The notes beneath the pieces are model-generated. The model ran no database searches, was not told the origin of the DNA, and worked only from the letters and a program-made list of their open reading frames with translations. DNA of 64,000 bases from Verrucomicrobiota bacterium (GTDB taxonomy: Bacteria; Verrucomicrobiota; Verrucomicrobiia; Verrucomicrobiales; Verrucomicrobiaceae): NCBI GenBank assembly GCA_025360015.1, contig JANYCZ010000024.1, forward strand, positions 57,137-121,136, given 5' to 3'. How positions within the stretch are numbered: position 1 is the first letter of the stretch; every line of letters starts with the position of its first letter. The position numbers and the translations under genes were made by a program. Below are positions 26,291 through 35,166 of this stretch, piece by piece.

Positions 26291-27709
26291 CTACATCGCA
26301 GGCTGCCCGATCTCGCGCCATGGGCCCTGTTTGAGCACGATGTCCGGCACGAGCGACTGCCAGTTCATGTCATGGGCGTGGATCATGTTGCGCACCTCAG
26401 CGCTGGTGTGGAAGAGGTAGTCCATGTTGGGCTCGTCCAAGGGCCGCACGCTTTGGGTTTCGATCAGGTAGCGCAGCAGGTGCTTTTGCTCGGGGGTCAC
26501 CCGGGCGTCGTTCACACTGAGGACCTGGCCGTTCATGGGATTGCCCATGGGATAGACATAAGCGCTCACCTGGTTTTTGAAGAGACGCCCAAAGGCTTCA
26601 AGCAGGCCGCCTTCGAGATCCGTGCACCAGCGTTCGTTAAACAGCTCCTGAAACAAAGGCAGGCCCAGCACAATGCCGATAGGACACTGCGTGTGACGTG
26701 CGAGGTAGCTGCTGATGCGATGGAACTCGGGATACTTCGAGATGAGCACGTTTTTACCCAGCGCCTGCAGCACGTCTGCGCGCGCCAGGAATTCGCTGTC
26801 CGGCACCTCGGCACCACTGGCGAGGAGATTGTGCATGGTGATTTCGAGGATCTCGATGTTGTCATGGGCGGCATCACCAAAATCTGCCTGAAATGCGGCC
26901 TGCCCGCGCTCGATCATGTCGAGATTGAGCTTGGTGATGGGGTCAAAGCTGCCGCGCTTGAGAAAGACCGGCTTTTTGTAGAGCACGTCAGAGGCCTGCC
27001 AGATCTCGCCATCGGCACCGAAGAGCGCGGCGTCAGCGAGCCCCAGGCGCACGAGCTTTAGCGCCACGATGCGATCCTGAAACTCAGACGCGGCGAAGGC
27101 GGGTCCGGTGAAGTCGATCATGTCGATCTCAACGCGTTTGCGATTGAGATCGTCGAGCAGGCTTTGGAGAAAGAAGGACAAATCCGCACGCAGATGGAAG
27201 GCGGCGTAGATGAGGTTCACGCCGAGCTTGCCGAGTGCATCGGCCTGACGCGCATTGGAGTCGTCCAGCAGGCGAACGTGCATCTGGATTTCGTTGCTCG
27301 GGCCACCGGGGTCCGTCTGGAAACGCATGCCGATCCAGCCGTGGCATTCCTCCTTGGTGTCGCGATAGGAACGTGCCCGCACAGTGTCTGCCAGCGTGAA
27401 GAAGGTGGTGGTGGCACCACGTTTGGTGTTCAACCGCTGAACGAGCATGGGATACTCGTGCTCCAGCATGTCGCACATGCGCCGGCGCGAGACGTAGCGG
27501 GAGCACTTGCCGTAGATTTCGTCACTGATCGTCATGTCATAGGCAGACATGGTTTTGGCCACGGTGCCGGAGGCGCCGCCTGCACGGAAGAACCAGTTGG
27601 CGATTTCCTGACCGGCACCGATTTCAGCGAAGGTGCCGTAGATGGTGTGCGCGAGATTGATCTTGAGCGCTTTTTCAAGTGTACCGGGGCGGTCGTTGAC
27701 GGAATTCAT
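26291..27709 (-). CDS. Conserved protein of unknown function (operon with midA)
   Basis: A 472-residue soluble protein. I recognise it as a widespread conserved family that databases sometimes label TonB-dependent receptor or nicotinate-nucleotide adenylyltransferase, but no beta-barrel, signal peptide or nucleotidyltransferase HxGH motif is visible. Conserved-looking stretches are FAEIGAGQEIANWFFRAGGA, TMSAYDMTISDEIYGK, TTFFTLADTVRARSY and ECHGWIGMRFQTDPGGPSNE. The middle contains GSFDPITKLNLDMI, which may have prompted the nucleotidyltransferase label. It is the last gene of the minus-strand operon DUF2452-avtA-midA-this gene, 12 bases behind midA. Function unknown. Confidence 0.75.
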   Translation of the reverse strand: MNSVNDRPGTLEKALKINLAHTIYGTFAEIGAGQEIANWFFRAGGASGTVAKTMSAYDMTISDEIYGKCSRYVSRRRMCDMLEHEYPMLVQRLNTKRGATTTFFTLADTVRARSYRDTKEECHGWIGMRFQTDPGGPSNEIQMHVRLLDDSNARQADALGKLGVNLIYAAFHLRADLSFFLQSLLDDLNRKRVEIDMIDFTGPAFAASEFQDRIVALKLVRLGLADAALFGADGEIWQASDVLYKKPVFLKRGSFDPITKLNLDMIERGQAAFQADFGDAAHDNIEILEITMHNLLASGAEVPDSEFLARADVLQALGKNVLISKYPEFHRISSYLARHTQCPIGIVLGLPLFQELFNERWCTDLEGGLLEAFGRLFKNQVSAYVYPMGNPMNGQVLSVNDARVTPEQKHLLRYLIETQSVRPLDEPNMDYLFHTSAEVRNMIHAHDMNWQSLVPDIVLKQGPWREIGQPAM

Positions 27710-27721
27710 GTGGGGTGTGCT

Positions 27722-28687
27722 TTATGATGCGCATGCCTGACGCCGATGCACGAAGCATTTAAAGGCAGTTCCGGCTCCATCGGGGTCGGTGAGCCCGGCT
27801 GGCGCAGCGTGTGCATGCAGAAATTCGGCCAGGGTCTGCTGCGAGGCCTGTGCGAGGCCCAGCTCGCGCAGCCAGGCGGTGTAGTCGGTGAAGTTGATGT
27901 CGGCGGTGATGTCCTGGCGGCCAGGATTGGCATAGATGTCGGCTCCGGTGAGTCTTTGATGCAGCAGATAAGCACGCAGCGTGCCGTTTGGCCGCCGATG
28001 GTAGAGCCGGGGGAAGTCATCGCCGTAGTCGATGGTGAGCATGGCACCGGCCTTCCAATGCGGTGTCCACTGGTGCAGCCAGTCGCGCACGCTGGGGTGG
28101 AGTTCACACCGCTGGCGGTCTGCAAAGGCGGTGTGGCGCAGCGCACTGAAGTGAGCTGCATCAATCGCATGCGGATGAAGCTGCTCCGGCACCCAGACTT
28201 CGAGCCAGCGCTGCTCGGCGCCGCTCCATTGCACAAGCGTGGCGGGAAAGGCGTCGAGAAGTTCGTTGTGGTAGATGAACGCGTGGCCTCCCGCAGCGGC
28301 GAGTGCGGTTTCGAGATCTGTGTGCCACGCCACCTGGCCTCCCAGTTTCTTTTGCTGCTCCTGCCGCAGCACCGGAGATGTCTCGACAATGTGAAATGCG
28401 AACCGCAGCCGTGCCCACCAGCCGAGCGCCTTGCGCACCGTTTGCATGAGCGACCCATCCCCTGCACCGATCTCGATGATGTGACGCACCTGCGGCTGAA
28501 GCTGTGCTTCCGATTTGAGCCAGCGTGCGATGGCCTGCCCCAAAGCCGGCGAGAGCGTGGCAGAGGTGGAGAAGTCTCCGCGTGCCCCGACGGTCTTGAT
28601 GTGCCGGGTGTAGTAACCGCGTTCGGAATCGAACAGGGCACGTGCCATGAACGCGGAGAAGGGCTCAGAAACTGCGGATGATTTCAT
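27722..28687 (-). CDS. midA: MidA/NDUFAF7-family SAM-dependent methyltransferase
   Basis: A 321-residue class I methyltransferase of the DUF185 family. Features: FSAFMARALFDSERGYYTRH (start of the family fold), GDFSTSATLSPALGQAIARW, SAM-binding motif IIEIGAGDGSLM, FHIVETSPVLRQEQ, YHNELLDAFPATLV, and ADINFTDYTAWLRELGL. The human homologue NDUFAF7 dimethylates an arginine of the complex I subunit NDUFS2 (NuoD), so a role in NADH dehydrogenase assembly is a reasonable inference; nuoD lies 7 kb away in this window. The chosen ATG at 28687 overlaps the avtA stop by 23 bases; a shorter form from 28648 would cut the conserved beginning. Confidence 0.85.
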   Translation of the reverse strand: MKSSAVSEPFSAFMARALFDSERGYYTRHIKTVGARGDFSTSATLSPALGQAIARWLKSEAQLQPQVRHIIEIGAGDGSLMQTVRKALGWWARLRFAFHIVETSPVLRQEQQKKLGGQVAWHTDLETALAAAGGHAFIYHNELLDAFPATLVQWSGAEQRWLEVWVPEQLHPHAIDAAHFSALRHTAFADRQRCELHPSVRDWLHQWTPHWKAGAMLTIDYGDDFPRLYHRRPNGTLRAYLLHQRLTGADIYANPGRQDITADINFTDYTAWLRELGLAQASQQTLAEFLHAHAAPAGLTDPDGAGTAFKCFVHRRQACAS

Positions 28688-29915
28688 CGGCGATGATTTC
28701 CAAGCCTTCCTGTACGATGTGCTGCGGCTGCGAGTAGGTGAGGCGCAGGCATTCGTGCGGATGACGCCAGTCTTGCTCCAGACCGAAGGCAAAGTAATGC
28801 CCAGGGATGACGAGCACCTTGCGTTCTTTCAGACGACGATACAACTCCGCTGCAGGGATGGGCAGCCCCTTGATCCAAAGCCAGAGAAAGAAAGCGCCCT
28901 CCTGCGCATGCAGGGCCCAGGGCACGCGATCTCCCAGCGCTTCGGCAAGAACTGCTTTGGCGAAGTCGGAGCGTTCGCGGTAGAAGGGGCGGATGACTGA
29001 GGGGCCGAGTTTGACAAGGGTTTCGTCTTTGAGCAGCGGCATGAGCAGCGCCTGACCGAGATTCCCATTCGCCAGCGAGACGATGGCGTTCATGTTCGAG
29101 AGCGCCTTCACGATGCGCGGATCGGCAACGATCATGGCCGTGCGCACTCCGGGCAGGCCGACCTTGCTCATGCTGATGCTGAAGATCATGCCTGGCTGCC
29201 ACCTGGGCTGGAAGCCATTGTGGATGACGCCGGGAAAGGGATGGCCGTAGGCGTTGTCGATGATGAGCGGGATGCCGTGTGCGTCTGCCAGCGCGTGCAG
29301 GCTGTCGAACTCGTTTTGCGTGAGCACATTGCCGGTGGGATTGGTCGGACACGAGACACACATCGCGGCGATGTCGGGTGTGATGCGCAGTTGATCGAAA
29401 TCGATGTGGTATTTGATCTCGTGCGGTGCGGTCTCGACAATGCGCGGGAGGCATGCGGTGAACTGGCCCGCGCTGAGCGCCTGATTGGCGTAGCCGATGT
29501 ACTCAGGCAGCAGCGGGAAAAGGATGCGCTTCTGGGTGGCACCGGTCTGGCCAGCGAGCAGATTGAAGAGCAGAAAGAACGCTGACTGCGAACTGGGCAT
29601 GACCGCGATGTTTTCATGGGTCACATCCCAGCCGCACTCGCGCTTGAGGAAGGTGGCGAAGGCTTCGCGGAAGAGCGGATTGCCGCCGGGAGGGTCATAG
29701 TTAAGCAGCGTGCGGTCGATGCTGCCATCTCCCAGCATGGCGTGCATGCGGTCGCGCCAGAGCTGCTGCACCTCTGGAATGGCAGCTGGCTGCCCCCCGC
29801 CGAGCATGCGCATGTCAGGGTGCGTGGTGAGCGCGGCTCCGCAGTCATCCATGAGTTCCTGGATGCCGCTGGGGCCGGCGAGACGCTGGCCGATGTCTGA
29901 GAAGGTGGGTTGCAT
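28665..29915 (-). CDS. avtA: Valine-pyruvate aminotransferase
   Basis: A 416-residue PLP-dependent class I aminotransferase. The N-terminus MQPTFSDIGQRLAGPSGIQE with LMDDCGAAL and MLGGGQPAAIPEVQQLWRDR is typical of AvtA, which interconverts valine and alanine with their keto acids. PLP Lys lies in SISMSKVGLPG; NPTGN and DNAYGHPFP provide the cofactor contacts Asn and Asp/Tyr. The ATG at 29915 overlaps the TGA of the upstream gene (TGATG), so an in-frame TTG three bases upstream is not needed. Valine metabolism makes a standalone use plausible, but the operon with midA and DUF2452 has no obvious common theme. Confidence 0.85.
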   Translation of the reverse strand: MQPTFSDIGQRLAGPSGIQELMDDCGAALTTHPDMRMLGGGQPAAIPEVQQLWRDRMHAMLGDGSIDRTLLNYDPPGGNPLFREAFATFLKRECGWDVTHENIAVMPSSQSAFFLLFNLLAGQTGATQKRILFPLLPEYIGYANQALSAGQFTACLPRIVETAPHEIKYHIDFDQLRITPDIAAMCVSCPTNPTGNVLTQNEFDSLHALADAHGIPLIIDNAYGHPFPGVIHNGFQPRWQPGMIFSISMSKVGLPGVRTAMIVADPRIVKALSNMNAIVSLANGNLGQALLMPLLKDETLVKLGPSVIRPFYRERSDFAKAVLAEALGDRVPWALHAQEGAFFLWLWIKGLPIPAAELYRRLKERKVLVIPGHYFAFGLEQDWRHPHECLRLTYSQPQHIVQEGLEIIADEIIRSF

Positions 29916-30370
29916 CAAGAGGCGACCGAGGTTTGCACCCAGTCGCGTATATTGAAACTTGGCGCAGCTTTTTCAATCTGCCAGCGGCCATCCGCGTTCA
30001 GTCTGACACTACCGAGCCAGCGCTGATGCCACTCCTCGGGTGGGATCATGCTGAGCTGGCGCCCGCCCTCGACTTCGTAGAGGTGATAGACCTCACCACA
30101 GACGGGCTCAAAACCGAAACGGCTTTCGTAGATGAGCTTGTTCCAGTTGAAGGCGTCGATGACCTCCATGTAGCGCTCCTGGATTTCGACCATTTCCTGC
30201 TGGAGCACGCGTTCGACACGGGAGACACCGCGGGATTTGAAGCTGGTGAGATCCTGCGGGGTGATTTTGGCAGCCAGGCGTGAAACCGGATACGGCAGGT
30301 AGTTGCCGCGGGGTTCAGGGGCATGCAGAGCAGCGTCGATAGGGTCCAGGGCGGGTGCGTTTTCTCTCAT
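29915..30370 (-). CDS. DUF2452-family protein
   Basis: A 151-residue soluble protein of unknown function. Recognisable family features are NYLPYPVSRLAAKITPQDLT near residues 20-40, a helical middle (RVERVLQQEMVEIQERYMEV) and SMIPPEEWHQRWLGSVRLNA near the end, with YHLYEVEGGRQL. It reads as a small alpha/beta protein without signal or membrane helix. The stop overlaps the avtA start by one base. The ATG at 30370 is preferred because the open frame continuing upstream runs through the divergent lipoprotein gene promoter. It is the first gene of the minus-strand operon that runs to 26291. Confidence 0.7.
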   Translation of the reverse strand: MRENAPALDPIDAALHAPEPRGNYLPYPVSRLAAKITPQDLTSFKSRGVSRVERVLQQEMVEIQERYMEVIDAFNWNKLIYESRFGFEPVCGEVYHLYEVEGGRQLSMIPPEEWHQRWLGSVRLNADGRWQIEKAAPSFNIRDWVQTSVAS

Positions 30371-30444
30371 AGATGGGTCTGCGTCTGCACGGGATGCAAC
30401 GGTGCTTTGATTTGAAAAGCCACAGCGTGGGGTTAGAATGTGGC

Positions 30445-31032
30445 ATGAAGAACGTCTCAAAACCACTGCTGGCCGCACTCCTCTCCGGGCTGCTGGCCTC
30501 CTGCGCCAGCAGAACCATGGACAGCATTCCGACAATGGCGGAACTGAATGCTTATGAAAATGTGATCCGCGCCCGGTATCAGGTTTTGTACGATGAACTG
30601 GAGCACAAGCGCTCCAGCGGCTCCATCAGCAAAACTGAGTATGCAGAACAGAAGCGCCGCCTGGATTCCAAAGTGGCTGAGAGTGTCAACAACGCCGCCT
30701 GGAACAAGCACTACCTCGCTGAATCCGAGCGTAAATCCGACGGCGTCCCGACTCCTGACCAACCTGTGGCGTTGAATCCAGGGCAGGTGGGAGGAACTTC
30801 AATGAGCGGTGCGGTCAGCTCTGGAGGCATTGGCTCGTTTTACCGTCCTTCCTACCAGAATTATGGTGCTGTGACAGGCATGGGAGGCTCGGCAGGCATG
30901 GGCAGCATCCGCAATGCCAGCGACCAGCTTATGCGAACCCAATCCACCCGCAATGATGCCATGTCAGCAGGGGGCAGCTTCCTTTCCGCGCCGCCGCCCG
31001 GCTCCATTTACGATCAGGATGTGAAGCGTTAG
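30445..31032 (+). CDS. Putative lipoprotein, Gly/Ser-rich
   Basis: A 195-residue exported lipoprotein. MKNVSKPLLAALLSGLLASC ends in a lipobox Cys at 20. Residues 30-95 are predicted helical and charged (NAYENVIRARYQVLYDELEH, KTEYAEQKRRLDSKVAES), a short coiled-coil-like region; the rest is low-complexity and rich in Gly, Ser and Met (VTGMGGSAGMGSIRN). No family recognised. It is divergent from the DUF2452 operon with 74 bases between starts, and is followed by a shared terminator hairpin. Function unknown; such proteins are often surface-layer or stalk-associated in PVC bacteria, which is speculation here. Confidence 0.65.
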   Translation: MKNVSKPLLAALLSGLLASCASRTMDSIPTMAELNAYENVIRARYQVLYDELEHKRSSGSISKTEYAEQKRRLDSKVAESVNNAAWNKHYLAESERKSDGVPTPDQPVALNPGQVGGTSMSGAVSSGGIGSFYRPSYQNYGAVTGMGGSAGMGSIRNASDQLMRTQSTRNDAMSAGGSFLSAPPPGSIYDQDVKR

Positions 31033-31092
31033 GACGACGCCTCTTCCTCCCTTCTCTGCTCCGGCCCTCCTCTTCCAGCGGGGCGACGCATG

Positions 31093-31132
31093 TAAAAATA
31101 AAGCCCTGTGAGGAGTGATCCCCACAGGGCTT
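31093..31132. terminator. Bidirectional terminator
   Basis: AAGCCCTGTG (31101-31110) pairs with CACAGGGCTT (31123-31132) around a 12-base loop. On the minus strand the stem is followed by TTATTTTTAC, a good U-tract for ppdK; on the plus strand it is followed by TTGG, a weaker one for the lipoprotein gene. It lies between these two convergent genes, 69 bases after the lipoprotein stop. Confidence 0.75.
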
Positions 31133-31154
31133 TTGGCGGCGGATTGCTCCGCCA

Positions 31155-31179
31155 CATTGACCCCCCTAGGAGGTCAATG
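31155..31179. repeat. Inverted repeat next to the ppdK stop
   Basis: CATTGACC (31155-31162) and GGTCAATG (31172-31179) form 8-bp arms around a 9-base CCCCTAGGA-containing centre. It begins 3 bases after the ppdK stop codon on the minus strand, upstream of the main terminator hairpin. It may stabilise the mRNA end or be a regulator site. Confidence 0.5.
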
Positions 31180-31181
31180 CG

Positions 31182-31277
31182 TTACTTCTTTTTCGCAGCC
31201 TTTTTAGCGGCCTTCTTGACGACTTTCTTTGCGGGGGCAGCCTTTTTGGCGGCTTTCTTTGCAGCTTTCTTAGCCAT
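31182..31277 (-). CDS. Possible histone-H1-like small protein, in frame with ppdK
   Basis: The last 31 codons of ppdK read [20 protein letters not shown] plus a further [13 protein letters not shown] end, a lysine/alanine repeat like the C-terminal domain of histone H1 or chlamydial Hc proteins. The Met codon (31277) is preceded by GAGGA 8 bases upstream, a good ribosome binding site. The 45 bases before it are A/C-rich (AACAACGCAACC) and look like an untranslated leader, but no stop in the ppdK frame separates them. Either an independent start yields a free 31-residue protein, or the tail is part of PPDK. The independent-gene reading is inference. Confidence 0.4.
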   Translation of the reverse strand: MAKKAAKKAAKKAAPAKKVVKKAAKKAAKKK

Positions 31278-34124
31278 GGTGTTTATCCTCTGTTTGTTGT
31301 TGGTTGCGTTGTTGTTTTGTTTAGCCGCGGGCGCACTTTTGGCGCTCCCACGGACATTTTTTCCTGCAGCGGCCGGAGCGGCGGCGCGCTTTTCTTCGAT
31401 CGCGGCCTGCGCTGCGGCAAGGCGTGCGACTGGGACTCGGAAAGGACTGCAACTCACATACGTGAGGCCTGCACGATGGCAGAATTTGACGCTCTCAGGA
31501 TCACCGCCGTGTTCACCGCAGATGCCCAGCTTGATGTCGGGCTTGGTCTTGCGGCCTTTTTCGATGGCGATCTTGATGAGCTGACCAACGCCGGTTTGAT
31601 CCAGCGTGGCAAAAGGGTTCTTCTTGAAGATTTCGTTCTCCGTGTAGGGCATCAGGAAGCTGCCCATGTCATCACGACTCATGCCAAGCGCAGTCTGCGT
31701 GAGGTCATTGGTGCCGAAGCTGAAGAACTGGGCGGTCTCGGCGATTTCATCAGCCGTGAGAGCTCCACGCGGCACCTCAATCATGGTGCCGACAAGATAG
31801 TCGAGCTTAATTTTTTTCTCAGCCATCACTTCTTTTGCTACCTTATGCACGATTTCCACCTGCAGGTCGAGTTCTTTCTTGAACCCAACGAGCGGAATCA
31901 TCACTTCAGGTTTCACTTTGATCTTTTGCTTGGCCACATCTGCAGCGGCTTCAAAGATGGCACGTGCCTGCATCTCGGTGATCTCAGGATAAGCGATGCC
32001 AAGACGGCAGCCGCGATGTCCAAGCATCGGATTGAACTCATGCAATGCATTCACACGCGCGGTGACCTTCTCGACAGACACGCCCATTTTCTTGGCGAGC
32101 TCAGCCTGAGCTTTTTCGTCATGCGGCACGAATTCGTGAAGCGGAGGATCAAGCAGGCGGATGGTGGCTGGAAGTCCCTTGAGCGCCTGGAAGATGCCCG
32201 TGAAGTCTTCACGCTGATATGGCAGAAGTTTGGCGAGCGCTTTTTTGCGATCTCCAACGTTGTCAGCCAGAATCATTTCACGCACGGCGTCAATGCGGTC
32301 ACCTTCAAAGAACATGTGTTCCGTGCGGGTGAGACCGATGCCCTGTGCACCGAAAGCAATCGCGTTCTGCGTCTGCTCCGGATTGTCGGCGTTCGTGCGG
32401 ACCTGCATGCGCGTGGCCTTGGCGCACCAGACCATGAGCTGCTGGAAGCTCTTGAATTTTTCGGTAGCCTGAGCGGCCTTGTCACCACTGATCATGCCAG
32501 TGATGATTTCGGAAGGAGCGGTCTTCAGCTCGCCACCGTAAACAATGCCGCTGGTGCCGTCGATGGAGAGGAAGTCACCTTCGCTGAAGGTCTGTCCTGA
32601 CACAGAAACGGTTTTCTTGTCGTAGTCGATGATCAGAGCGGCGGCGCCGCAGATGCAAACCTTGCCCATCTGACGGGCGACCAGGGCGGCGTGGGATGAA
32701 ACACCACCACGTGCGGTGAGGATGCCTTCAGCAGCGATCATGCCGCGAAGATCTTCGGGGCTGGTTTCATTGCGGACGAGCAGAACCTTCTCACCTCTTG
32801 CTTCGGCAAGAACTGCGCGGTCTGCGTTCAGATAGATCTTGCCAGAGGCCGCGCCTGGGCCGGCTGGAAGGCCGGTGGCGATGGCCTTGGCCTTCTTGAC
32901 GTCTGCGAGGTCGAAGATCGGAGCGAGGAGCTGCTCGAGCTGATCGGCAGGATTGCGCAGCACGGCGGTTTCCCAGTCGATCAGCTTTTCCTTCACCATG
33001 TCGATGGAGAACTTCAGAGCGGCGGCGGCGGTGCGCTTGCCATTGCGGGTCTGCAGCATGAACAGCTTGCCTTCCTGAATGGTGAACTCGACGTCCTGCA
33101 CATCCTTGAAATGCTTCTCAAGCTTCTGGCGGACCAGCAGCAGTTCTGCATAGGACTTCGGCATCTGCTTCTTGAGCTCAATCACAGGCTCAGGAGTGCG
33201 CACGCCGGCGACGACGTCTTCACCCTGGGCATTGATGAGGAACTCACCGTAGAATTCATTGGCACCGTTGGCTGGATTGCGGGTGAAAGCCACGCCGGAA
33301 CCGGAGGTCGGGCCGGTGTTGCCGAATACCATGGCCTGCACGTTCACGGCAGTGCCCCACTCGGCAGGGATGTTGTATTTGCGGCGATAAACGATCGCGC
33401 GGTCATTCATCCATGAGCCGAAGACGGCGCCGGCGGCACCACGAAGCTGATCCCATGGATCACTCGGGAAAGTTTTGCCGGTGCGGTCTTTGACAAGCTG
33501 CTTGAAGCGTTTCACCAGTTCTTTCTGGTCATCAGCGTTCAGATCACTGTCCACGATGTCCTTGTGATAGACTTCATGCTTGAAGGTCTCGATGATGACT
33601 TCAAACGGCTCATGGTCTTCACCTTCGAGCTTCTGCACGCCGAGCACCACGTCTCCGTACATCTGAACGAAGCGGCGGTAGCAGTCCCAGGCAAAGCGTT
33701 CGTTGTTTGTGGCTGCCGACAGCGAGAGAACGGTCGCGTCATTCAGGCCAAGATTGAGGATCGTGTCCATCATGCCAGGCATGGAGTCACGCGCACCGGA
33801 ACGCACGGCGACGAGCAGCGGGAAGCCTTTGGCGTCACCGAACTTGTAGCCCATGATTTTTTCCATGCCTTTGACGGCGGTCTCCATCTGCGACTGCAAA
33901 GAAGCAGGATAGGTTCTCTTGTTCTCGTAGAAGTACGTGCAGACGTCTGTGCTGATGGTGAACCCCGGAGGCACTGGAAGGCCGATGCGGCTCATCTCAG
34001 CGAGATTGGCACCCTTGCCACCCAGCAATGGTTTCATCGAACCATCACCGTCTGATTTTCCGGGTCCGAAAAAGTAAACGTATTTCTTTTTGTCTGCGCT
34101 GCCCTTGGATGCTGTCTTTGCCAT
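31182..34124 (-). CDS. ppdK: Pyruvate, phosphate dikinase with Lys/Ala-rich tail
   Basis: Converts phosphoenolpyruvate, AMP and pyrophosphate to and from pyruvate, ATP and phosphate; in anaerobic or gluconeogenic metabolism it links the pyruvate node. The ATP-grasp domain covers the first 340 residues ([28 protein letters not shown]). The swivelling phosphohistidine is His478 in [14 protein letters not shown], and the PEP-site cysteine is Cys869 in [10 protein letters not shown]. Compared with the 874-residue Clostridium enzyme, this 980-residue chain should end at about residue 912 after [18 protein letters not shown]. The remaining part is [16 protein letters not shown], an Asn/Gln stretch and [18 protein letters not shown]..., unlike any PPDK. 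A promoter TTGTCA-N16-TATACT lies 82-109 bases before the ATG. Confidence 0.93.
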   Translation of the reverse strand: MAKTASKGSADKKKYVYFFGPGKSDGDGSMKPLLGGKGANLAEMSRIGLPVPPGFTISTDVCTYFYENKRTYPASLQSQMETAVKGMEKIMGYKFGDAKGFPLLVAVRSGARDSMPGMMDTILNLGLNDATVLSLSAATNNERFAWDCYRRFVQMYGDVVLGVQKLEGEDHEPFEVIIETFKHEVYHKDIVDSDLNADDQKELVKRFKQLVKDRTGKTFPSDPWDQLRGAAGAVFGSWMNDRAIVYRRKYNIPAEWGTAVNVQAMVFGNTGPTSGSGVAFTRNPANGANEFYGEFLINAQGEDVVAGVRTPEPVIELKKQMPKSYAELLLVRQKLEKHFKDVQDVEFTIQEGKLFMLQTRNGKRTAAAALKFSIDMVKEKLIDWETAVLRNPADQLEQLLAPIFDLADVKKAKAIATGLPAGPGAASGKIYLNADRAVLAEARGEKVLLVRNETSPEDLRGMIAAEGILTARGGVSSHAALVARQMGKVCICGAAALIIDYDKKTVSVSGQTFSEGDFLSIDGTSGIVYGGELKTAPSEIITGMISGDKAAQATEKFKSFQQLMVWCAKATRMQVRTNADNPEQTQNAIAFGAQGIGLTRTEHMFFEGDRIDAVREMILADNVGDRKKALAKLLPYQREDFTGIFQALKGLPATIRLLDPPLHEFVPHDEKAQAELAKKMGVSVEKVTARVNALHEFNPMLGHRGCRLGIAYPEITEMQARAIFEAAADVAKQKIKVKPEVMIPLVGFKKELDLQVEIVHKVAKEVMAEKKIKLDYLVGTMIEVPRGALTADEIAETAQFFSFGTNDLTQTALGMSRDDMGSFLMPYTENEIFKKNPFATLDQTGVGQLIKIAIEKGRKTKPDIKLGICGEHGGDPESVKFCHRAGLTYVSCSPFRVPVARLAAAQAAIEEKRAAAPAAAGKNVRGSAKSAPAAKQNNNATNNKQRINTMAKKAAKKAAKKAAPAKKVVKKAAKKAAKKK

Positions 34125-34205
34125 AAGTAATTTGCAGATCGTCTAATGCGATCCGTGGTTGTGTGTGTGTTCTGTGGGGATTGAAGCGCGGATTTAAATC
34201 GTTGA

Positions 34206-34233
34206 AGTATATGATGCAAGCATTAGTTGACAA
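34206..34233 (-). promoter_or_regulatory. ppdK promoter
   Basis: On the minus strand TTGTCA (34233-34228), a 16-base spacer and TATACT (34211-34206) form a good sigma70-type promoter. The ppdK ATG lies 82 bases beyond the -10, leaving a leader of about 75 bases. Confidence 0.6.
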
Positions 34234-34329
34234 TCAAAAGCCGCGGTGATGGCGGCGCTGCAAGTCTCACAACGGTCATGCATGCCCTTGTTCGCGGCCG
34301 TTGAAGTTGGCGCCGCTTCATGACAAGTA

Positions 34330-34358
34330 TTGACGTGGCGACGCAAAACCGATTAAAT
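34330..34358 (+). promoter_or_regulatory. Pseudopilin gene promoter
   Basis: TTGACG at 34330-34335, 17 bases, then TTAAAT at 34353-34358. Spacing is ideal and five of six -35 bases match. The ATG follows 77 bases after the -10. Confidence 0.5.
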
Positions 34359-34435
34359 GTTGGAGTGGAACGACGATTGTTTTTTTGAATCTTTCGTTCC
34401 CGGCGTCTGCCAAACACAAACCCCAACCTACGATC

Positions 34436-35098
34436 ATGAAAATCAAACCTCGTTCCCACTCTCACATACGAGCGGGCTTCACGCTCATCGAACTGCTGGT
34501 GGTGATCACCATCATTGCCATCCTTGCAAGCCTTGTCACAGCCCAGGCCAACAGGTTGATGGCGGATGGCAGAAAGCTGCAGGTGCAGACCGTCATCAAG
34601 GATCTGCGCGTTGCCATCACAAGCTATCAGGTCGATTACAATCGCTGGCCGGTGAATTCCAGCCTGCTCGCCGGTGCTGCCTCCGGCCAGGACATCCAGG
34701 CTTTGCCGACTGATGAAAACAGCGGGATTGTTGGCGCGCTGACGACGCTGACCTCATCCGCAAATGCCGGCGGTGGCGGTGCCACCACTAATTTGAATCC
34801 TAGGGACATCAAATTCATCGACCTCCCGATCGCGAAGAATGGCAGGTTTGGTCTGGTCAACGCCCAGCCTCCCTACAAACTGGTCGATCTCTGGGGCACC
34901 CCTTATTATGTCCTGCTTGATACCAATGGTGACAAGCAGGTGGCCAATCCTGATTTGAACAACGCGGATCCCAAGATCTCATCCAACCCCATCAGCCCTC
35001 CGCCAAAAATGCTGCCCTTGGAAATCGCCATTTACAGTTGGGGCCAGGACTTGCAAAAGCAGACGCAGGATGACGTGGTGTCCTGGCGGTCCAAGTGA
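34436..35098 (+). CDS. Type II secretion/type IV pilin-like pseudopilin
   Basis: A 220-residue pseudopilin. From the ATG at 34436: MKIKPRSHSHIRAGFTLIEL, where Gly-Phe-Thr-Leu-Ile-Glu is the prepilin peptidase site, followed by the hydrophobic helix LLVVITIIAILASLVTAQA. The rest resembles GspG: LQVQTVIKDLRVAITSYQVD and YNRWP, then LVDLWGTPYYVLLDTNGDKQ, which is the calcium-site region of the major pseudopilin. PVC bacteria carry dozens of such solitary genes, and no other gsp gene is near. The longer ATG (34385) is not used, because it would put 17 residues before the leader. A strong terminator follows. Confidence 0.85.
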   Translation: MKIKPRSHSHIRAGFTLIELLVVITIIAILASLVTAQANRLMADGRKLQVQTVIKDLRVAITSYQVDYNRWPVNSSLLAGAASGQDIQALPTDENSGIVGALTTLTSSANAGGGGATTNLNPRDIKFIDLPIAKNGRFGLVNAQPPYKLVDLWGTPYYVLLDTNGDKQVANPDLNNADPKISSNPISPPPKMLPLEIAIYSWGQDLQKQTQDDVVSWRSK

Positions 35099-35127
35099 GG
35101 CTCTGACATCTGCCTTGACCTTGAGAG

Positions 35128-35157
35128 GCGCAGCGGCAAAAACCGCTGCGCTTTTTT
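35128..35157 (+). terminator. Rho-independent terminator
   Basis: GCGCAGCGG (35128-35136), loop CAAAAA, CCGCTGCGC (35143-35151), then six T (35152-35157). A textbook terminator 30 bases after the pseudopilin stop; it lies just before the convergent nuoE stop at 35167 and probably serves both directions (A run in the loop only). Confidence 0.85.
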
Positions 35158-35166
35158 ATGGCCTGC

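Larger units (their letters stand above)
34125..34435. other. Divergent promoter region ppdK / pseudopilin
   Basis: This 311-base gap holds no gene. It contains the ppdK promoter (34206-34233, minus), a promoter for the pseudopilin gene (34330-34358, plus), a short (GT)n run at 34157-34170 and otherwise nothing I recognise. Confidence 0.6.

Noticed and set aside
34157..34170. GT repeat run before ppdK
   Set aside because: Too short to be a meaningful phase-variable tract.
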